Both the position numbers and the translations under genes were made by a program. 64,000 nucleotides of DNA, from the NCBI GenBank assembly GCA_965194515.1, contig OZ239146.1, forward strand, positions 1,240,001 to 1,304,000. The letters run 5' to 3'. The notes below the pieces were generated by a model, which was given only the letters and a program-made list of their open reading frames with translations, did no database searches and was not told where the DNA came from. Shown here piece by piece: positions 14,401-20,913 of the stretch; within the stretch, counting starts at the first letter, position 1; every line of letters starts with the position of its first letter. This DNA is from Acidimicrobilacustris europaeus. GTDB taxonomy: Bacteria; Actinomycetota; Acidimicrobiia; Acidimicrobiales; Acidimicrobilacustridaceae.

Positions 14401-17400
14401 CACGTTTATCGGAGCACTCGCCTGCGTTGAAGGCATTGCGAGAACGATTGCATCAGCGCCTGGGCCAGAGTCGGTGACGGCACGAACACGGAAGCTGTAG
14501 GTCGTTCCGTTGGCAAGACCATTCAACGTGTAACTGGTGTCGGCCGTTCCGGAGTTGGGAGTCAGAACATCCCAAGCTCCGCTGTTTCCAACTCGACGAT
14601 CGATGGCGTATCCAAGAATGGTTGCGCCGCCAAGCGATGTCGGTGCAGTCCATGTGAGGGTGACGCGTGAGTCACCAGCGCTCGACGCGAGCTGACCGAC
14701 TGCGCTCGCGGCCGCAAACGGAGAAGACGCAACGATCGTTGACGCTCCGTCACCTGCTGTCGTAATTGGTGTGATTCTGAAGCGATACTGCGCCCCATTG
14801 ACCAAACCGCGAATGGTCACACCAAGTGTGGTCGGCGTGTTCGTGATTGCTAGTGGCGTAACGGTCTGCCAATTCACGCCATCGAGACTCTGCTCAACGC
14901 GATAACCAACGAACGTTCCAGTGAAGGGGTTCTGCATGGTCTGATTCGCTGCTGTTACGAGGGTTACGAAACCGTTTCCTGGAGTTGCCGAGACCTGCGG
15001 TGCAGCAAGGCGAGCGAACGGAATCGCAGCACCGATCGCACCGAGAACACTCGTGCCGACTGAAGTAACTGTCGACACCTTGAACCAGTAACTCGTGCCA
15101 TTTGTGAGACCCGACACGCCATAGGTCGTCGCCGCCGGGTCAGCCAACTGCGTCACAATCGTCCACGTCGAACCGTTGTTGATCGAGGTTTCAATCTTGT
15201 AACCGAGAAGCGTGCCACCAGCGAGTGTGGAAGGCGCGGCCCACGTCAGAGTTGCAACGCCATCGCCAGCGGTGGCACTCACGGCAGCAGGTGCCGCGGG
15301 AAGCCCCACGGGGATGGCGGAGACGGTTGCACCAAGGCTGCGACCATTGAAGTTCGTAACCGCAGAAATGCGCCACGTGTAACTCACACCATTCACAAGG
15401 CCTGTTGCAACGTAGGAAGCAGTGGCAACTCCTGAGTTCGGAGTGAGAACAGCGAACGGTGCATTTGAGCCACCGCAGGCCCCGGCACATTGTTCAATCT
15501 GGTAGCCGATAATGGTGAGCCCGCTCGTCATTACGGGCGCTGTCCATGAAACGGTCGCCGTTCCATCGCCTGCCACTGCACTCAGGGCAGTCGGCGCCGC
15601 GAATTGCGTTCCGGCAAGCACCTTGATCGTCGATGCCGCAACCGTGCCGCTTGAGACAACCGGGGTAACGCGCACGAATTCCGACCAACCGGTAGTGAAG
15701 CCAGTGATGTCGGCAGTAAGAGAAGTTTGTGACGCAGAGATCGTTGTCCATGTGCTGCCGTTTGCCGAACGTTCAACCTTGTAACCGGTGACTGTTGAGG
15801 CACCAGTCACCGCCGGTGCCGTCCAGCTCACCGTTGCGCCAGCAGTGGTACTCACCGAAGAAAGGTTCTGCACTGCGCTTACCGCAGTTGGCGTAGGACC
15901 AGTAACCGAGACAACTGTTCCCGGACCAGTTCCGAATGAATTTCGGGCCGATACTCGGAACAGGGTTGCGACACCCGCAGCGACACCGTCAATCGTCGCT
16001 GTTGTTGCTGCGCCCCAGTTGCCGACGAAGACCCACGTCGCGCCACCATCAGTTGAACGCTCAATAACTGACGTGTTGGCGGCGCCGCCGGAATCGGCAG
16101 GAAGACTCCATGTGAGCGTGAGTGTCGGACTAAAAAAGGTTCCAGTAAGACCAAGCGGAGCACTCGGAACGTTGCCTGGCAATGCACTCACAACCGAAGT
16201 TGCGCCAACGCCTGCAGATGTAATCGCTGCGACACGGAAATACCTCACCGCGCCGTTTGTAAGACCAGATACGACATACGGCGAGGTGGCCGCAGTCGAA
16301 AGAACCGACCAGGTCGCATTGTCAGAGGACGACTCGATCCGATAGCCGGTGACGGGGAGCCCCCCCGTCGTTGCCGGAGGGGCCCAAGAGACCGTGACCT
16401 GAGAGTCACCGCCTGTTGTTTGGAGCGCTATCGGCGCTCCCGCAGTTCCGGGTGGCGCTCCACTCGTTTGCACAGGGACCGTTGTCGTCACAATCGACCC
16501 CGGCCCGACACCAGCAATGTTCGTTGCGCGAACTCGGAACGAAACGATCGTTCCTGCGGCGACGCCATTGGGGGCCCAGCTGAATGAGAGCGCGGTCTGC
16601 GATGACGAGACCGTCGACCATGACGTGCCGCCATTGAGGGAGAGTTCGACGGAGTAGGTGCGCGCGATGTCGCTGCCAAGTACCAGCGGAGCGGCCCAAC
16701 TCAATGTCACATACGTCGCTTGCGCGGCGCCCGTCCCAACAACCTGCGTTGAAGCTGTCAGCGTGTCAACGACGCCGGGGATACGCACAGGAACAGCAGA
16801 AACCGTGGCACCGTTTGGGTCGAGTCCAGCTGCGGTTCTTGCTCGCAATCGGAAGTTGTAGGTCGAACCATTGGTTAACCCGTTCAGCGTGAACGAAGTC
16901 GCCAGCGGGTCAATGTTGTTTTCCGCCAACGTCGCCGGAGCTGCGCACCACGGCGTGCAGTACTCAAGCTGGTAACCGGTGATGACCGAGCCGCCATTCG
17001 ACAACGGTGCACGCCAGGTAAACGTGACCGCCCCATCGGAAGGAGTGCTTGACAGACCTTGCACCGCGCTTGGCGTCGTGAGCGGTGTACCCGAGACGAA
17101 TGCGGCTGCACCCGATCCCGCTTGCGTGAGTGCGGTGATCCGGAATTGATAGTTCAACCCGTTGGTCAAGCCGTAGGCCGTGTAGGTAACTGTGCTCGCC
17201 GGGGTCAGCGGATCAGCAAGTGCCACCCACGTCACACCGTTGTCCGCTGATTGTTCGATGCGATAGCCGATGATTGACCAAGGACCACCGAGGGCGGTGT
17301 TCCCGTTCATCGCAGGAGCGGTCCAGCTCAGTGCAACTGTCGAATCGCTTGGTGTGGCGACAAGGTTGTAGGCACCAGCAGGAGCTGCATAGGGAGTACC

Positions 17401-20400
17401 CAATGTTTGAGCGCTGGCTTCCCCAACGCCTGCGCTCGTCATTGCCGCAACCCGGAACCAAAGCGTGGTTCCGTTCGTAAGGCCCGGAACCGTCACCGTG
17501 GTGGCAGTCGATCCAGAGTTTCCGAGAATGACGTACCAAGCCGAGCCATTGAAGCTTTGGACTTGATATCCAAGAATGGGAAGCCCACCGCTACTTGGAG
17601 GAGCCGTCCAATTCAGCGTGATCCGCCCGTCGCCTGCAGTCGTCGAGAGATTCTGCGGTGCCAGAGCAAGCGCATTCGGCTGCGAGGTGACAAATGAGTA
17701 TTCGCCCACCCCTCTTGCAGTGACCGCAGCAACCCGGAACCGATAAGAAACTCCATTCGTAAGACCACGCGAAGTGAAACTCCCCGAGTACTCAGTGGAC
17801 TCAAGAACAGTCCAGTTCACGCCATCGACGCTTTGCTCGACCCGGTAGCCGTAAACGGTGTATCCACCGTTGTAATTCGGACCACCCCAATTCAAGGTCA
17901 CCTGACGGTCGCCCGACGCACTGGTCAACGAGGTCGGTGCTGTTGCCGTCCACGACACGAAAGTTGCCGTCATTGCACCGTTTGCACTCGCGACACCTGC
18001 ATCGGTAATGGCACTCAAACGGAAATAGACCGTGGTGCCGTTCGAAAGATTCGTCCAGTCGTAACTCGTGGCGTTTGGTCCCAGAGTCGTGAGGTTCGAC
18101 CAGGCCGACGCGAAACTTGAGGTGTTGTACTCAAGTTTGTAGCCACGAAGTGCGAGCCCACCAAGATCGGTCGGTGCACTCCACGTGAGACGTGCCGTGC
18201 CCGAGGCCGGTGAAGTTCCAGCAAAGTCACGCGGCGTACCCGCCATGCCGGTCGGCATCGACTCGACCACCGCGGGTGAGCCCAACCCGGCAGACGTCAG
18301 CGCGCGAATTCGGAACAAATAGTGAGAACCGTTGGTCAATCCGCGAACGGTGTAGGTAAGCCCGCTCAGGAATCCTGGAGAAAGGGTCACCCACGTGACA
18401 CCACGATCATCCGATTGCTCAACCTGATAACCCTGAACACGCATGCTTCCAAGTTGCGTGGGCGCGCTCCACGAAAGCACGACCTGCTGATCAGAAGCAG
18501 CCGCGCTCAGTCCATCGGGCATCGACACAGTGAATGAACTTCCAACAGTGACGGTAGCCGGCGCGCCGAGACCGGCAGCGGTGATCGCCGTCAGTCGGAA
18601 CGTGTAGGCCAAGGCATACGACGGGAATTGTGCTGTATAACTCGAAGAAGATGCGGGAATCGAGGCATTGACCAAAGTCGTCGGAACACACACCAAGCTG
18701 CTCTGACAACTCTCGAGTCTGTATCCAGTGATCGGGAAGCCGCCGGTGTTCGTCGGCGCGACCCATGAGAAGTTGAAGGTGAGATCCGAGGTCGTGACTG
18801 CAAAGTCACGCGGTGCTGTCGCAACAGCCGATGCGTTTGTCGAAGCAGTCGCCCACGAGCCAACGCCCATTGACGTCACCGCGGCTACGCGGAAGACCAT
18901 CGTCTGACCATCAGTGAGACCAGTAACGGTGAACGAAGTACCAGTGCTTCCGGTGGTCGGCGTAAGCACTGTCCACGTACCGCCACCATTCGCCGATTGT
19001 TCAACGCGATAGCCAGCGATCGTGAGACCGCCATTTGCGGAAGGCGCAGTCCATGACAACTGCACCTGACCCGACGCAGGGTTACTCACTGCAAGCGCGG
19101 TGGGAGGACCAGCGAGGCCAAAGGGAGTCGCGGCAACCGCGGCGCTCGCCGTTCCTGCTCCCGCGGAAGTAATCGCAGTGACGCGGAACCAATAGGCCGT
19201 GCCATTGGTGAGCTGTGTCGCAGTTGTGAGTCCCGTGACAAGGAAGGTGGTTGACGCCGACCACGTGTTTGCCACGACTGTCGACCAAGTCGGCGAAGCC
19301 GCTGAACCATTGGTTGAGGCTTCAACCCGATAACCGATAACTGCCGAACCGCCATTCGATGCGGGGGCGGCCCAATCAAGACGAACCTGCTGATCACCGG
19401 CGGTTGCGGTCGGAACCGCAGCAGCGCCAGGTGCATTGCCGGCCGCCTGCCAATGAGTCTGGATACGCGTGGAACTCAATGCACTCGCATAAACAGCAAC
19501 CTGTGCGATCTTCCCGTTGAAAAAGGCGTTGCCAGCGGTACCGGTTGCATTGTTGGCCTGCGCGCCGATCATTTCCGGCAGGTCGAACGACGCCGGGTTG
19601 ATTGCAAGCGAAACTGGCGAACTCGCAACCGGAGCACCATTAACGAACAACACAACCTGCGAACCGTCATAGGACATTGCGACGTGAGTCCAACGGCCGG
19701 TGGGGATGATTCCACTGGCACTGTCCACCAGGACCCCACCCGGGAGGTAGGCACGGAGACCACCCCCAACTTGGGTGTAGAGGGCAAAGGCGTCGACGGC
19801 GTTCTGACCCCTCGAGTAAATCATGTTGATGGCAGCAGTCGACGACGGGTTTACCCACGCCTCGAACGTGCTCGGGCCCGAAACGAACATCGGTGACCGC
19901 GGCAGGAGAATCTGACTGCTCGTGCCGTTGAAGGTGGCAGCAGATCCGCCCAGCGGAGAGGAGTTCGCCGCCCCGAAGGTGACGGCCGTCGGGAGGCCGT
20001 TGAGGCCATTGCCCGAGGAGTCCACAGCGGAGGCCGCGCCGGCAGCTTCATCGAGCTTCCAGTAGCCAACCGGGGAGTCAGCTGCGACCGCAGCCGGGTA
20101 CCCGCCAGCCGGAATCGGGACAGTCCCCTGGCCCGGGGTGAGCGGTGAGCTCGCGTTGGTGCTTGGGGTGACCGTGGTGGACGAAGCGGGCCCGGTGCCG
20201 ACCACGTTCGTTGCCGACACGCGCACGTAATACGCGGTGCCGTTCGTCAGGCCTGTGAGGGTGGTGCCCAACGGTGATGTCGATGCTGGAACTGTCGCGG
20301 CGCTGCTCCATGTTGCGCCATCGGTGCTCCGCTCGACGTTGTACTGCGTGACGGCACTTCCGCCGTCGGTCTGTGGTGTGCTCCACGTGAGTGCGATCGT

Positions 20401-20736
20401 TGTCGAGCCGGGGGTGGCGGCAAGTGACAACGGCGCGGAAGGTGACGTCGTTGCCGACGTCGTGCCGTACGTAATCGTTGGCGTGATCGGATCACCAACC
20501 GACGATGTGCCGTAGCTCACCGTTGGTGTGATCGGCGATGTCGCCGTTGCATTCGCGTCAGAGGTGGTTGACGCGTCCGCGGTTTGAGAACTCGACGTTG
20601 CCGTCGCGTTCTGTTGACTCGCCGTGGAGGCTGAAGCTGTTAACGGGCGCAACGTTGCTGGGACCACCCCGGCCAACAACGCGAACGCCAGCACAACCAC
20701 GAGCCCACGACGTGTGGGTGTAGGTATCTGGAGCAC
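1..20736 (-). CDS. Giant secreted FN3/LamG multidomain protein (C-terminus beyond window)
   Basis: One open frame runs from a GTG at 20736 to the left edge: 6,912 codons with no stop in the stretches I checked codon by codon, and the FN3 motifs stay in this one frame at both ends and in between. The first ~36 residues are a signal peptide (basic TPTRRG, hydrophobic VVVLAFALLAGVV, then LTASA). A Ser/Thr/Ala-rich linker with a duplicated PITPTxxYGT unit follows. Then come FN3 domains of ~95 residues, each with a GYxVE strand, a W-[TS]-x-P motif and a T-Y-x-F-R-V strand. I count about 64. Two LamG-like domains lie near residues 212-432 and 4862-5092. No catalytic domain is visible. The likely role is a cell-surface or extracellular adhesin or glycan-binding filament; this is inference. 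The gene follows the rarA cluster on the same strand but is separated from it by a hairpin. An in-frame TAG lies just upstream of the GTG, so the start cannot be much earlier. Confidence 0.9.
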   Translation of the reverse strand, partial: MLQIPTPTRRGLVVVLAFALLAGVVPATLRPLTASASTASQQNATATSSSQTADASTTSDANATATSPITPTVSYGTSSVGDPITPTITYGTTSATTSPSAPLSLAATPGSTTIALTWSTPQTDGGSAVTQYNVERSTDGATWSSAATVPASTSPLGTTLTGLTNGTAYYVRVSATNVVGTGPASSTTVTPSTNASSPLTPGQGTVPIPAGGYPAAVAADSPVGYWKLDEAAGAASAVDSSGNGLNGLPTAVTFGAANSSPLGGSAATFNGTSSQILLPRSPMFVSGPSTFEAWVNPSSTAAINMIYSRGQNAVDAFALYTQVGGGLRAYLPGGVLVDSASGIIPTGRWTHVAMSYDGSQVVLFVNGAPVASSPVSLAINPASFDLPEMIGAQANNATGTAGNAFFNGKIAQVAVYASALSSTRIQTHWQAAGNAPGAAAVPTATAGDQQVRLDWAAPASNGGSAVIGYRVEASTNGSAASPTWSTVVANTWSASTTFLVTGLTTATQLTNGTAYWFRVTAITSAGAGTASAAVAATPFGLAGPPTALAVSNPASGQVQLSWTAPSANGGLTIAGYRVEQSANGGGTWTVLTPTTGSTGTSFTVTGLTDGQTMVFRVAAVTSMGVGSWATASTNASAVATAPRDFAVTTSDLTFNFSWVAPTNTGGFPITGYRLESCQSSLVCVPTTLVNASIPASSSSYTAQFPSYALAYTFRLTAITAAGLGAPATVTVGSSFTVSMPDGLSAAASDQQVVLSWSAPTQLGSMRVQGYQVEQSDDRGVTWVTLSPGFLSGLTYTVRGLTNGSHYLFRIRALTSAGLGSPAVVESMPTGMAGTPRDFAGTSPASGTARLTWSAPTDLGGLALRGYKLEYNTSSFASAWSNLTTLGPNATSYDWTNLSNGTTVYFRLSAITDAGVASANGAMTATFVSWTATAPTSLTSASGDRQVTLNWGGPNYNGGYTVYGYRVEQSVDGVNWTVLESTEYSGSFTSRGLTNGVSYRFRVAAVTARGVGEYSFVTSQPNALALAPQNLSTTAGDGRITLNWTAPPSSGGLPILGYQVQSFNGSAWYVILGNSGSTATTVTVPGLTNGTTLWFRVAAMTSAGVGEASAQTLGTPYAAPAGAYNLVATPSDSTVALSWTAPAMNGNTALGGPWSIIGYRIEQSADNGVTWVALADPLTPASTVTYTAYGLTNGLNYQFRITALTQAGSGAAAFVSGTPLTTPSAVQGLSSTPSDGAVTFTWRAPLSNGGSVITGYQLEYCTPWCAAPATLAENNIDPLATSFTLNGLTNGSTYNFRLRARTAAGLDPNGATVSAVPVRIPGVVDTLTASTQVVGTGAAQATYVTLSWAAPLVLGSDIARTYSVELSLNGGTSWSTVSSSQTALSFSWAPNGVAAGTIVSFRVRATNIAGVGPGSIVTTTVPVQTSGAPPGTAGAPIALQTTGGDSQVTVSWAPPATTGGLPVTGYRIESSSDNATWSVLSTAATSPYVVSGLTNGAVRYFRVAAITSAGVGATSVVSALPGNVPSAPLGLTGTFFSPTLTLTWSLPADSGGAANTSVIERSTDGGATWVFVGNWGAATTATIDGVAAGVATLFRVSARNSFGTGPGTVVSVTGPTPTAVSAVQNLSSVSTTAGATVSWTAPAVTGASTVTGYKVERSANGSTWTTISASQTSLTADITGFTTGWSEFVRVTPVVSSGTVAASTIKVLAGTQFAAPTALSAVAGDGTATVSWTAPVMTSGLTIIGYQIEQCAGACGGSNAPFAVLTPNSGVATASYVATGLVNGVSYTWRISAVTNFNGRSLGATVSAIPVGLPAAPAAVSATAGDGVATLTWAAPSTLAGGTLLGYKIETSINNGSTWTIVTQLADPAATTYGVSGLTNGTSYWFKVSTVTSVGTSVLGAIGAAIPFARLAAPQVSATPGNGFVTLVTAANQTMQNPFTGTFVGYRVEQSLDGVNWQTVTPLAITNTPTTLGVTIRGLVNGAQYRFRITPITTAGDGASTIVASSPFAAASAVGQLASSAGDSRVTLTWTAPTSLGGATILGYAIDRRVGNSGAWDVLTPNSGTADTSYTLNGLANGTTYSFRVRAVTDSGPGADAIVLAMPSTQASAPINVSVYSNGSRLAYLNWTAPVSNGGYFSSYYRVEQSSDNGLTWLCIGSEVNTTALQASGLVNGQTYLYRVALITRMGLGGWSGSVAVTPNSATGGSVSLLRTTPGDGQMRLDWAAPVDTGGSPVIGYKIQLGGVVLTENTGSATTNYTVTGLTNGSYYTFYVTPITVAGAGTAQIVQSRPQSVPSAPLNLRSVSTDGKIDLFWNAPTNLGWVNIAGYSIERSSDGGASWLRLGETNDLQWSAVGLTNGLTYQFRVSAYSFVGVGAPSVVSSVPFGQVTGPVGLIATRGNGQVTLNWSAPISTGGLPILGYLISGHCIAGSGLSCGTFSTNSAAPTAITSLTAPGATTFVVNGLINGNTYVFGVTGSRAPLTPNVGSFVNGTNAGSVSSTVAVTPWTIATPPSALSAVVSDPATSSPNPAPGTSARVVLSWGAPVDNGLATAVSSQSAGVVGYRVEKSTDGTNWSVITPNTGITSVTATINGLVPGQRVWFRVSALTVAGYGDGSVVSVLPVVGASAPTGLSASRNVAAGEVSLSWSAPTSTGGSSIIGYRIESSVSGGAYSTVVDNAGTATTYTMRGVVPSSFYTYRVSAITAAGVGAGALTTVGGTVQVGGSPLLRATPGDGAVALTWTAPTGVTPTGYRVEYQVFGAGSWTVLTASTGSTLTSYSVSGLVNGTTYTFRVSAVTAGGIGAAATVSARPFAVADVVGGLAAVAGDGSTTLNWNAPLVLGGLTVLGYRIELCTTSAAACVASDTTNFTVLTASTGSTATTYSLNGLTNGTPYWFRVSVVTASGVGAGAVVSSVPGAVAGAPQSLTAAAGDGQVTLVWNAATTVTGGSTISGFRVERSTDAANWTVISGNAGTSGTITVDGLTNGLNYWFRVRALTSSGEGAFALVTATPMATASNVLGLGATPGDGTVVLTWSVPSDTGGLAVVGYRIERCTQGVGFCPIGSAGYVTNYYTVVTANTGNAATTYTAYGLTNGTEIWFRVTPLTQAGGVAIAGGSPATISAVPSSTPAGPIDLKITNTGTPNWTATASWTAPTITGGKPITGYVIETSTDNRVTWAEVTTTTALTATLPAYPTGLAVWVRITPLNINGAGTPAVISYLSLGDPGAVRNLVATPVGSSILVTWEVPADTGGTPIKGYIVEYNANFTAGWTAWTGASSTNSYTATSITLSGLTVGTSYGIRVTPIGGKASVVSATAFSLASSPQGLTATPTDSQVSLSWTAPVSNGGTAITGYRVDMSTDNGTSWVSVVANSNSVATTQTVGGLINGAVYLFRIAAITGQGVGAFSMAISQPTGAASAPGTFSATPGNARVTLNWSAPVMTGGLPVLGYQIEVCSTGVAYCPNVAAYGNSYFTVLVRSTGTPNVTSQVITGLANGTSYWFRVSAVTSGCDETGTIVTTYTSGACNFTGGIAMATPYGLPGAPLALTALTAVSANGVPTANSVVDLSWAAPTDSGGSAITGYRIEQSADGGATWLVLSANYGVGTTMSQISLTPGVAYRFRVTALSAVGTGGSSVVGIVAPPAATCSLTGSNPVVSLPCSVANLAAAAGSATVTLSWAAAIGTTTTLVEVSTNGGASWVTATGTWTGQASNAAMTSVASGVTSVVVTGLTNGTRTGFRVTSNGVTGALKPIVYAVPSGLASAPTALSATRGDRQVTVAWTAPSSNGGFVISGYQIELSDNAGSTWSTVFPNTQSTGVSQVVTGLTNGVGYTFRVTAITSAGLGASASVTGTPSTTPGAITGLGAVSGNTQVVLSWTAPSSGGSSITGYRITRNGVQIVASTGSTATTYTDTALTNGTTYTYTVQAVNAIGNAVTATSVIGVPFALATAPQTVAASGRDRSIFVSWTAPANLGGYALFAYRVERSVDGIAWTVAGDTKALNYTVGGISNGSSWYVRVTAITGSGPLDLTGGLGVASLPVLATAMSPASAPRSMTGEGSDGTATLRWLAPSDNGGTALSGYRVEVCTSGCSLSGGTWTVLTVSTNSIATTYVASGLTNGTNYFFRISALTQAGQGSATLVSVMPGAPASAPGSLRAINGNAQVALDWNAPATTGGFTITAYQVERSADGGVTWTVLSTATTGTTYTDANVANGLVYTYRVRAVTAFGVGLESLVTGNPFGPATEPRSLQSTPGDASVALSWIAPINDGGVTVSGYEIALSTNNSTWTTLVANTGSVATTYTVTGLTNGTLYYFRVKAVTSSSVSNATTVAMGTPGRLALAPTSPIATVTGAGSASLSWAAPLANGGFAVSGYRLEQSIDGGATWTLVSAIAQSPYVVTGLALGTTAQFRVAAVTSLGIGAWALLSATFTTAPDAPVDLKATTGDGSVTLTWLAPVVDGGSAITGYRIERCTGGQPTCTATTGSYTVITGNNGGGLSAVVSGLIGGSAYTFRVVALNAPSGAGDAAVVTALIPTVVPASTPSAPTNLTLAPANGQAVITWGAPSSIGSSAVSGYRVEYSVDGGTNYTAITPNLAAAATTYTLTGLTNGVAVTVRVSAVNTQGTGTGSVATGLPLGPAAVPTSLAAANSDGTVSLSWTAPTNTGGAPITAWMVERCAGVSPTCTAVAGAYTEVSRTISAALRTYAVTGLTNGTAYTFRVRAMTGFGLGTPDVISGTPTAPPSAVGGLTASAPNTGAVTLTWVAPVTLGGNTITGYRVEMCTAGCSGASPTYTVLTTTAAATLTYTVAAGTSGLVNGSSTLFRIAAAYSLNAATAFGTTATIAATPATLPGQPTGPVQPFTPNTGSDTYGSAITADSPLLWWRLNNLAASTTIADSSGNNNTGTVTGAVTFSGTGNPAFTGPNEGSAAFPGGAIPAAATAGTGSIQAPTTNAMKLSTFTVELWAKPTTLSGVAYSALVGRGSATATNRNYNLYLNGDGHLYFSTYSGATLQQLKTDAGVVAAGKWTHIVATYDGGVARIYVNGQVVAENYGWAAVNTTATSPFMLGNSFNADSPGFNGALSEVALYSGALSAARVAAHFTAAAPSNTSPTPPQAVYVNGDIILTWAAPANTGGWPVTGYFIEFMAPGVTTWSSLVANTGTTDTNYRLPGVTQSASGQGYKFRISAITQIGTGAPSAPVGPVATSNVPTAPTAFTATPGLNSVALTWAAPVNNGGLSINGYRVEQSSDGVTWTTLVASQTLLTYTATNLVSGGSYYFRVRALSDVGAGLAATVVAGPLGAISGLVATPGSASVALAWLAPPGGGAAPVGYLVQFKLASASTWTTATAVAGSPTGTTTTALNYSVTGLTNGSLYDFQISPMNGSPVLAGPGSQVSATPVAVVPLTVLLPTAAPSDAQVSLNWLAPQVPSGTTITGYRVESCTALSACTTTSTNFTVLAASTTSRTYTATGLTNGNLMAFRITPIFSGGSVVAGPVLITATPQATAGSPTNLVATAGVTSVGLSWTAPSVATGVSIAGYMIEYSTNNGASWIVAVASTPSGATNFVVPDLIAGTSYVFRVSAVTSLGTGRPSTAASATPYAPAGPPTALVATSGDGSARLSWTAPVSTGGPAITGYRVEISVDGGSSWFEAATVGTVTTATISGLDNGVAVLLRAVTLTGSYESAPSTSVSVTPSTAADPPTEVVATSGASQVTLTWLAPLGTGGFSISGYRIEQSLDGVTWTIAIPTTGTTGLSTTVAGLTNGTQYRFRVAALTGAGLGSFSLPVTGTPFGPPSAPRSLAASPSDGQITLSWTAPASDGGSAVTDYRVELSRDGGASWTVVKASTGGATFATIVGLANGVDIALRVRAVNSAGAGIATAALSVTPYGAPDVPTALVASPGNASVALSWTAPSSTGGASIIGYTIEQSTDGGSTWVVVVADTGSPTTLRVISGLTNGTAYGFRVSAITRGGTGSPSAAAGATPATIPGSPTVVTASPADRQVTINWAPPVSDGGSSILGYTVERSSNGGSTWTVIATSLTETTFTDAGSLTNGSLYVYRVSAVNAFGTGVSSIPVIGIPAARAAAPTNVTTYAGAEQVVLTWTAPTSTGGAPITGYQIESSFDDGVTWSVAIADTASPSTYGVVSGLQPGQLYSFRVVAITAGGTGAVSAAVTGTPLVAAPITIEGSAGDTTATLTWSTPVGVVNVTGYRVERSTNMTTWTTVGSTLASSALSTTVTGLTNGTPVFFRVTVITAAGDATPSNIALVTPAGAPLAGTAPTAVAAQGQVTLSWTAPSNNGALITGYLVEYSADNGLTWLAGPTTSGLGSTAVTVTGLTNGTAYKFRFRAINTVGTGAASAEVSATPFTVPTSPRNVTTVAANTQVTVSWTAPASTGGSAITGYLVERSADGGLTWTTLATTAASASNYVSTGLTNGTTYAYRVSAINAAGAGVASATVTSTPFTASSAPTALSATAGNAAATLSWVAPVSTGGLPIVGYRVEISSNGGTSWSVAISDTGTTSTSVTVAGLANGTAYAFRVSALTSPGAGSSSTPATTTPFGAPSAPRSLTVTPSDSQLSLSWSAPASSGGSVLTGYLVEQSVDGGATWTTVTTTTDTSLAITGLTNGAPVAVRVTAQNAAGFGPDSGVVTSTPFAAPGAPTDLVATAGTGQVALSWTAPAGTGGSALLGYRIERSTDNGVTWTVAVGSTGSTLTSTVLTGLPSGITQTFRVAAVSALGSGAFSANASATPVGAPTAPASISVTPANGQVVVSWTAPTADGGSVVTGYQVERSIDGGATWTVAAASVVGLTTTVTGLTNGANYAFRVSARNAGGLGASSAVASATPYTIPGTAATPTAVASDAAVTLSWTAPPTDGGSLVTSYQVEQSANGGTTWTVAAATVNGLSTTIGGLANGTTYRFRVTARNAAG
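5461..6150 (-). other. LamG/concanavalin-like domain 2 of the giant protein
   Basis: It starts with SPLLWWRLNN, followed by DSSGNNNTGTVTG, a FPGG segment and FTVELWAKP, the same order of strands as the first LamG domain. It lies at about residues 4862-5092, roughly 4,400 residues after the first one, and is flanked by FN3 domains on both sides. The two copies are diverged, so this is not a recent duplication. Confidence 0.85.
6151..19440 (-). repeat. Tandem FN3 array between the two LamG domains (~44 units)
   Basis: About 44 copies of a ~270-310 bp unit, each encoding one FN3 domain. On the plus strand each shows as a [GT]GGxGC-[AG]xCCA signature (reverse of W-[ST]-x-P) every ~290 bp. Units are clearly homologous but diverged at DNA level. 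A subset (near 6.4, 6.7, 7.3, 8.5, 10.4, 11.6, 12.2, 13.4, 15.5, 16.9 and 18.7 kb) replaces the usual RSTDGGxTW loop with a longer loop holding a cysteine pair. Confidence 0.85.
19441..20100 (-). other. LamG/concanavalin-like domain 1 of the giant protein
   Basis: Translation gives a GYWKLDE start, DSSGNGLNG, FNGTSSQI, FEAWVNP, the core motif GRWTHVAMSYDG, LFVNG and a closing FNGKIAQVAVY segment. This order is typical of LamG_3/concanavalin A-like lectin-glucanase jelly-roll domains. It lies at about residues 212-432, between the first FN3 domain and the long FN3 array. In secreted bacterial proteins such domains usually bind carbohydrate or another surface ligand; the ligand here is unknown. 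Confidence 0.85.
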
Positions 20737-20913
20737 GCTGGAAATCTAGGAAAACATCAGGACATTTGTTATTCGAGAGCGCGTGTTTTGTGTCCTTAAA
20801 GACCCGTACTCGTTTCGGAAAAACATTCCGTGAGGAACGCGACTTCTCAAAAACCCTCAACCATTGCCGGAGAACCCTCAACTGCTTCCTGAGGGTTCTC
20901 GCGAACTACCTGT
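20737..20913. other. 177-bp intergenic region upstream of the giant gene
   Basis: There is no gene here. It holds a strong hairpin next to the upstream gene's stop (20870-20900), a small stem CGGAA/TTCCG (20816-20830) and an AGGACA/TGTCCT inverted repeat (20759-20764 and 20791-20796) just before the giant gene. The promoter of the giant gene must lie here, but I cannot pick out a convincing -10, and no Shine-Dalgarno precedes the GTG. Confidence 0.5.
20870..20900 (-). terminator. Hairpin terminator after the rarA cluster
   Basis: A perfect 11-bp stem, GAGAACCCTCA / TGAGGGTTCTC, with a 9-nt loop begins 14 nt after the stop of the 94-residue gene. On the minus strand a second TTGAGGGTTTTT with five T follows about 10 nt later, offering an alternative pairing and a short U tract. 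It would isolate the giant gene from read-through. Confidence 0.55.

Noticed and set aside
150..19900. Dozens of 60-180-codon ORFs on both strands within the first 20 kb
   Set aside because: They are out-of-frame readings of the single giant FN3 gene; their compositions (Arg/Cys/Trp/His-rich) and lack of motifs fit shadows.
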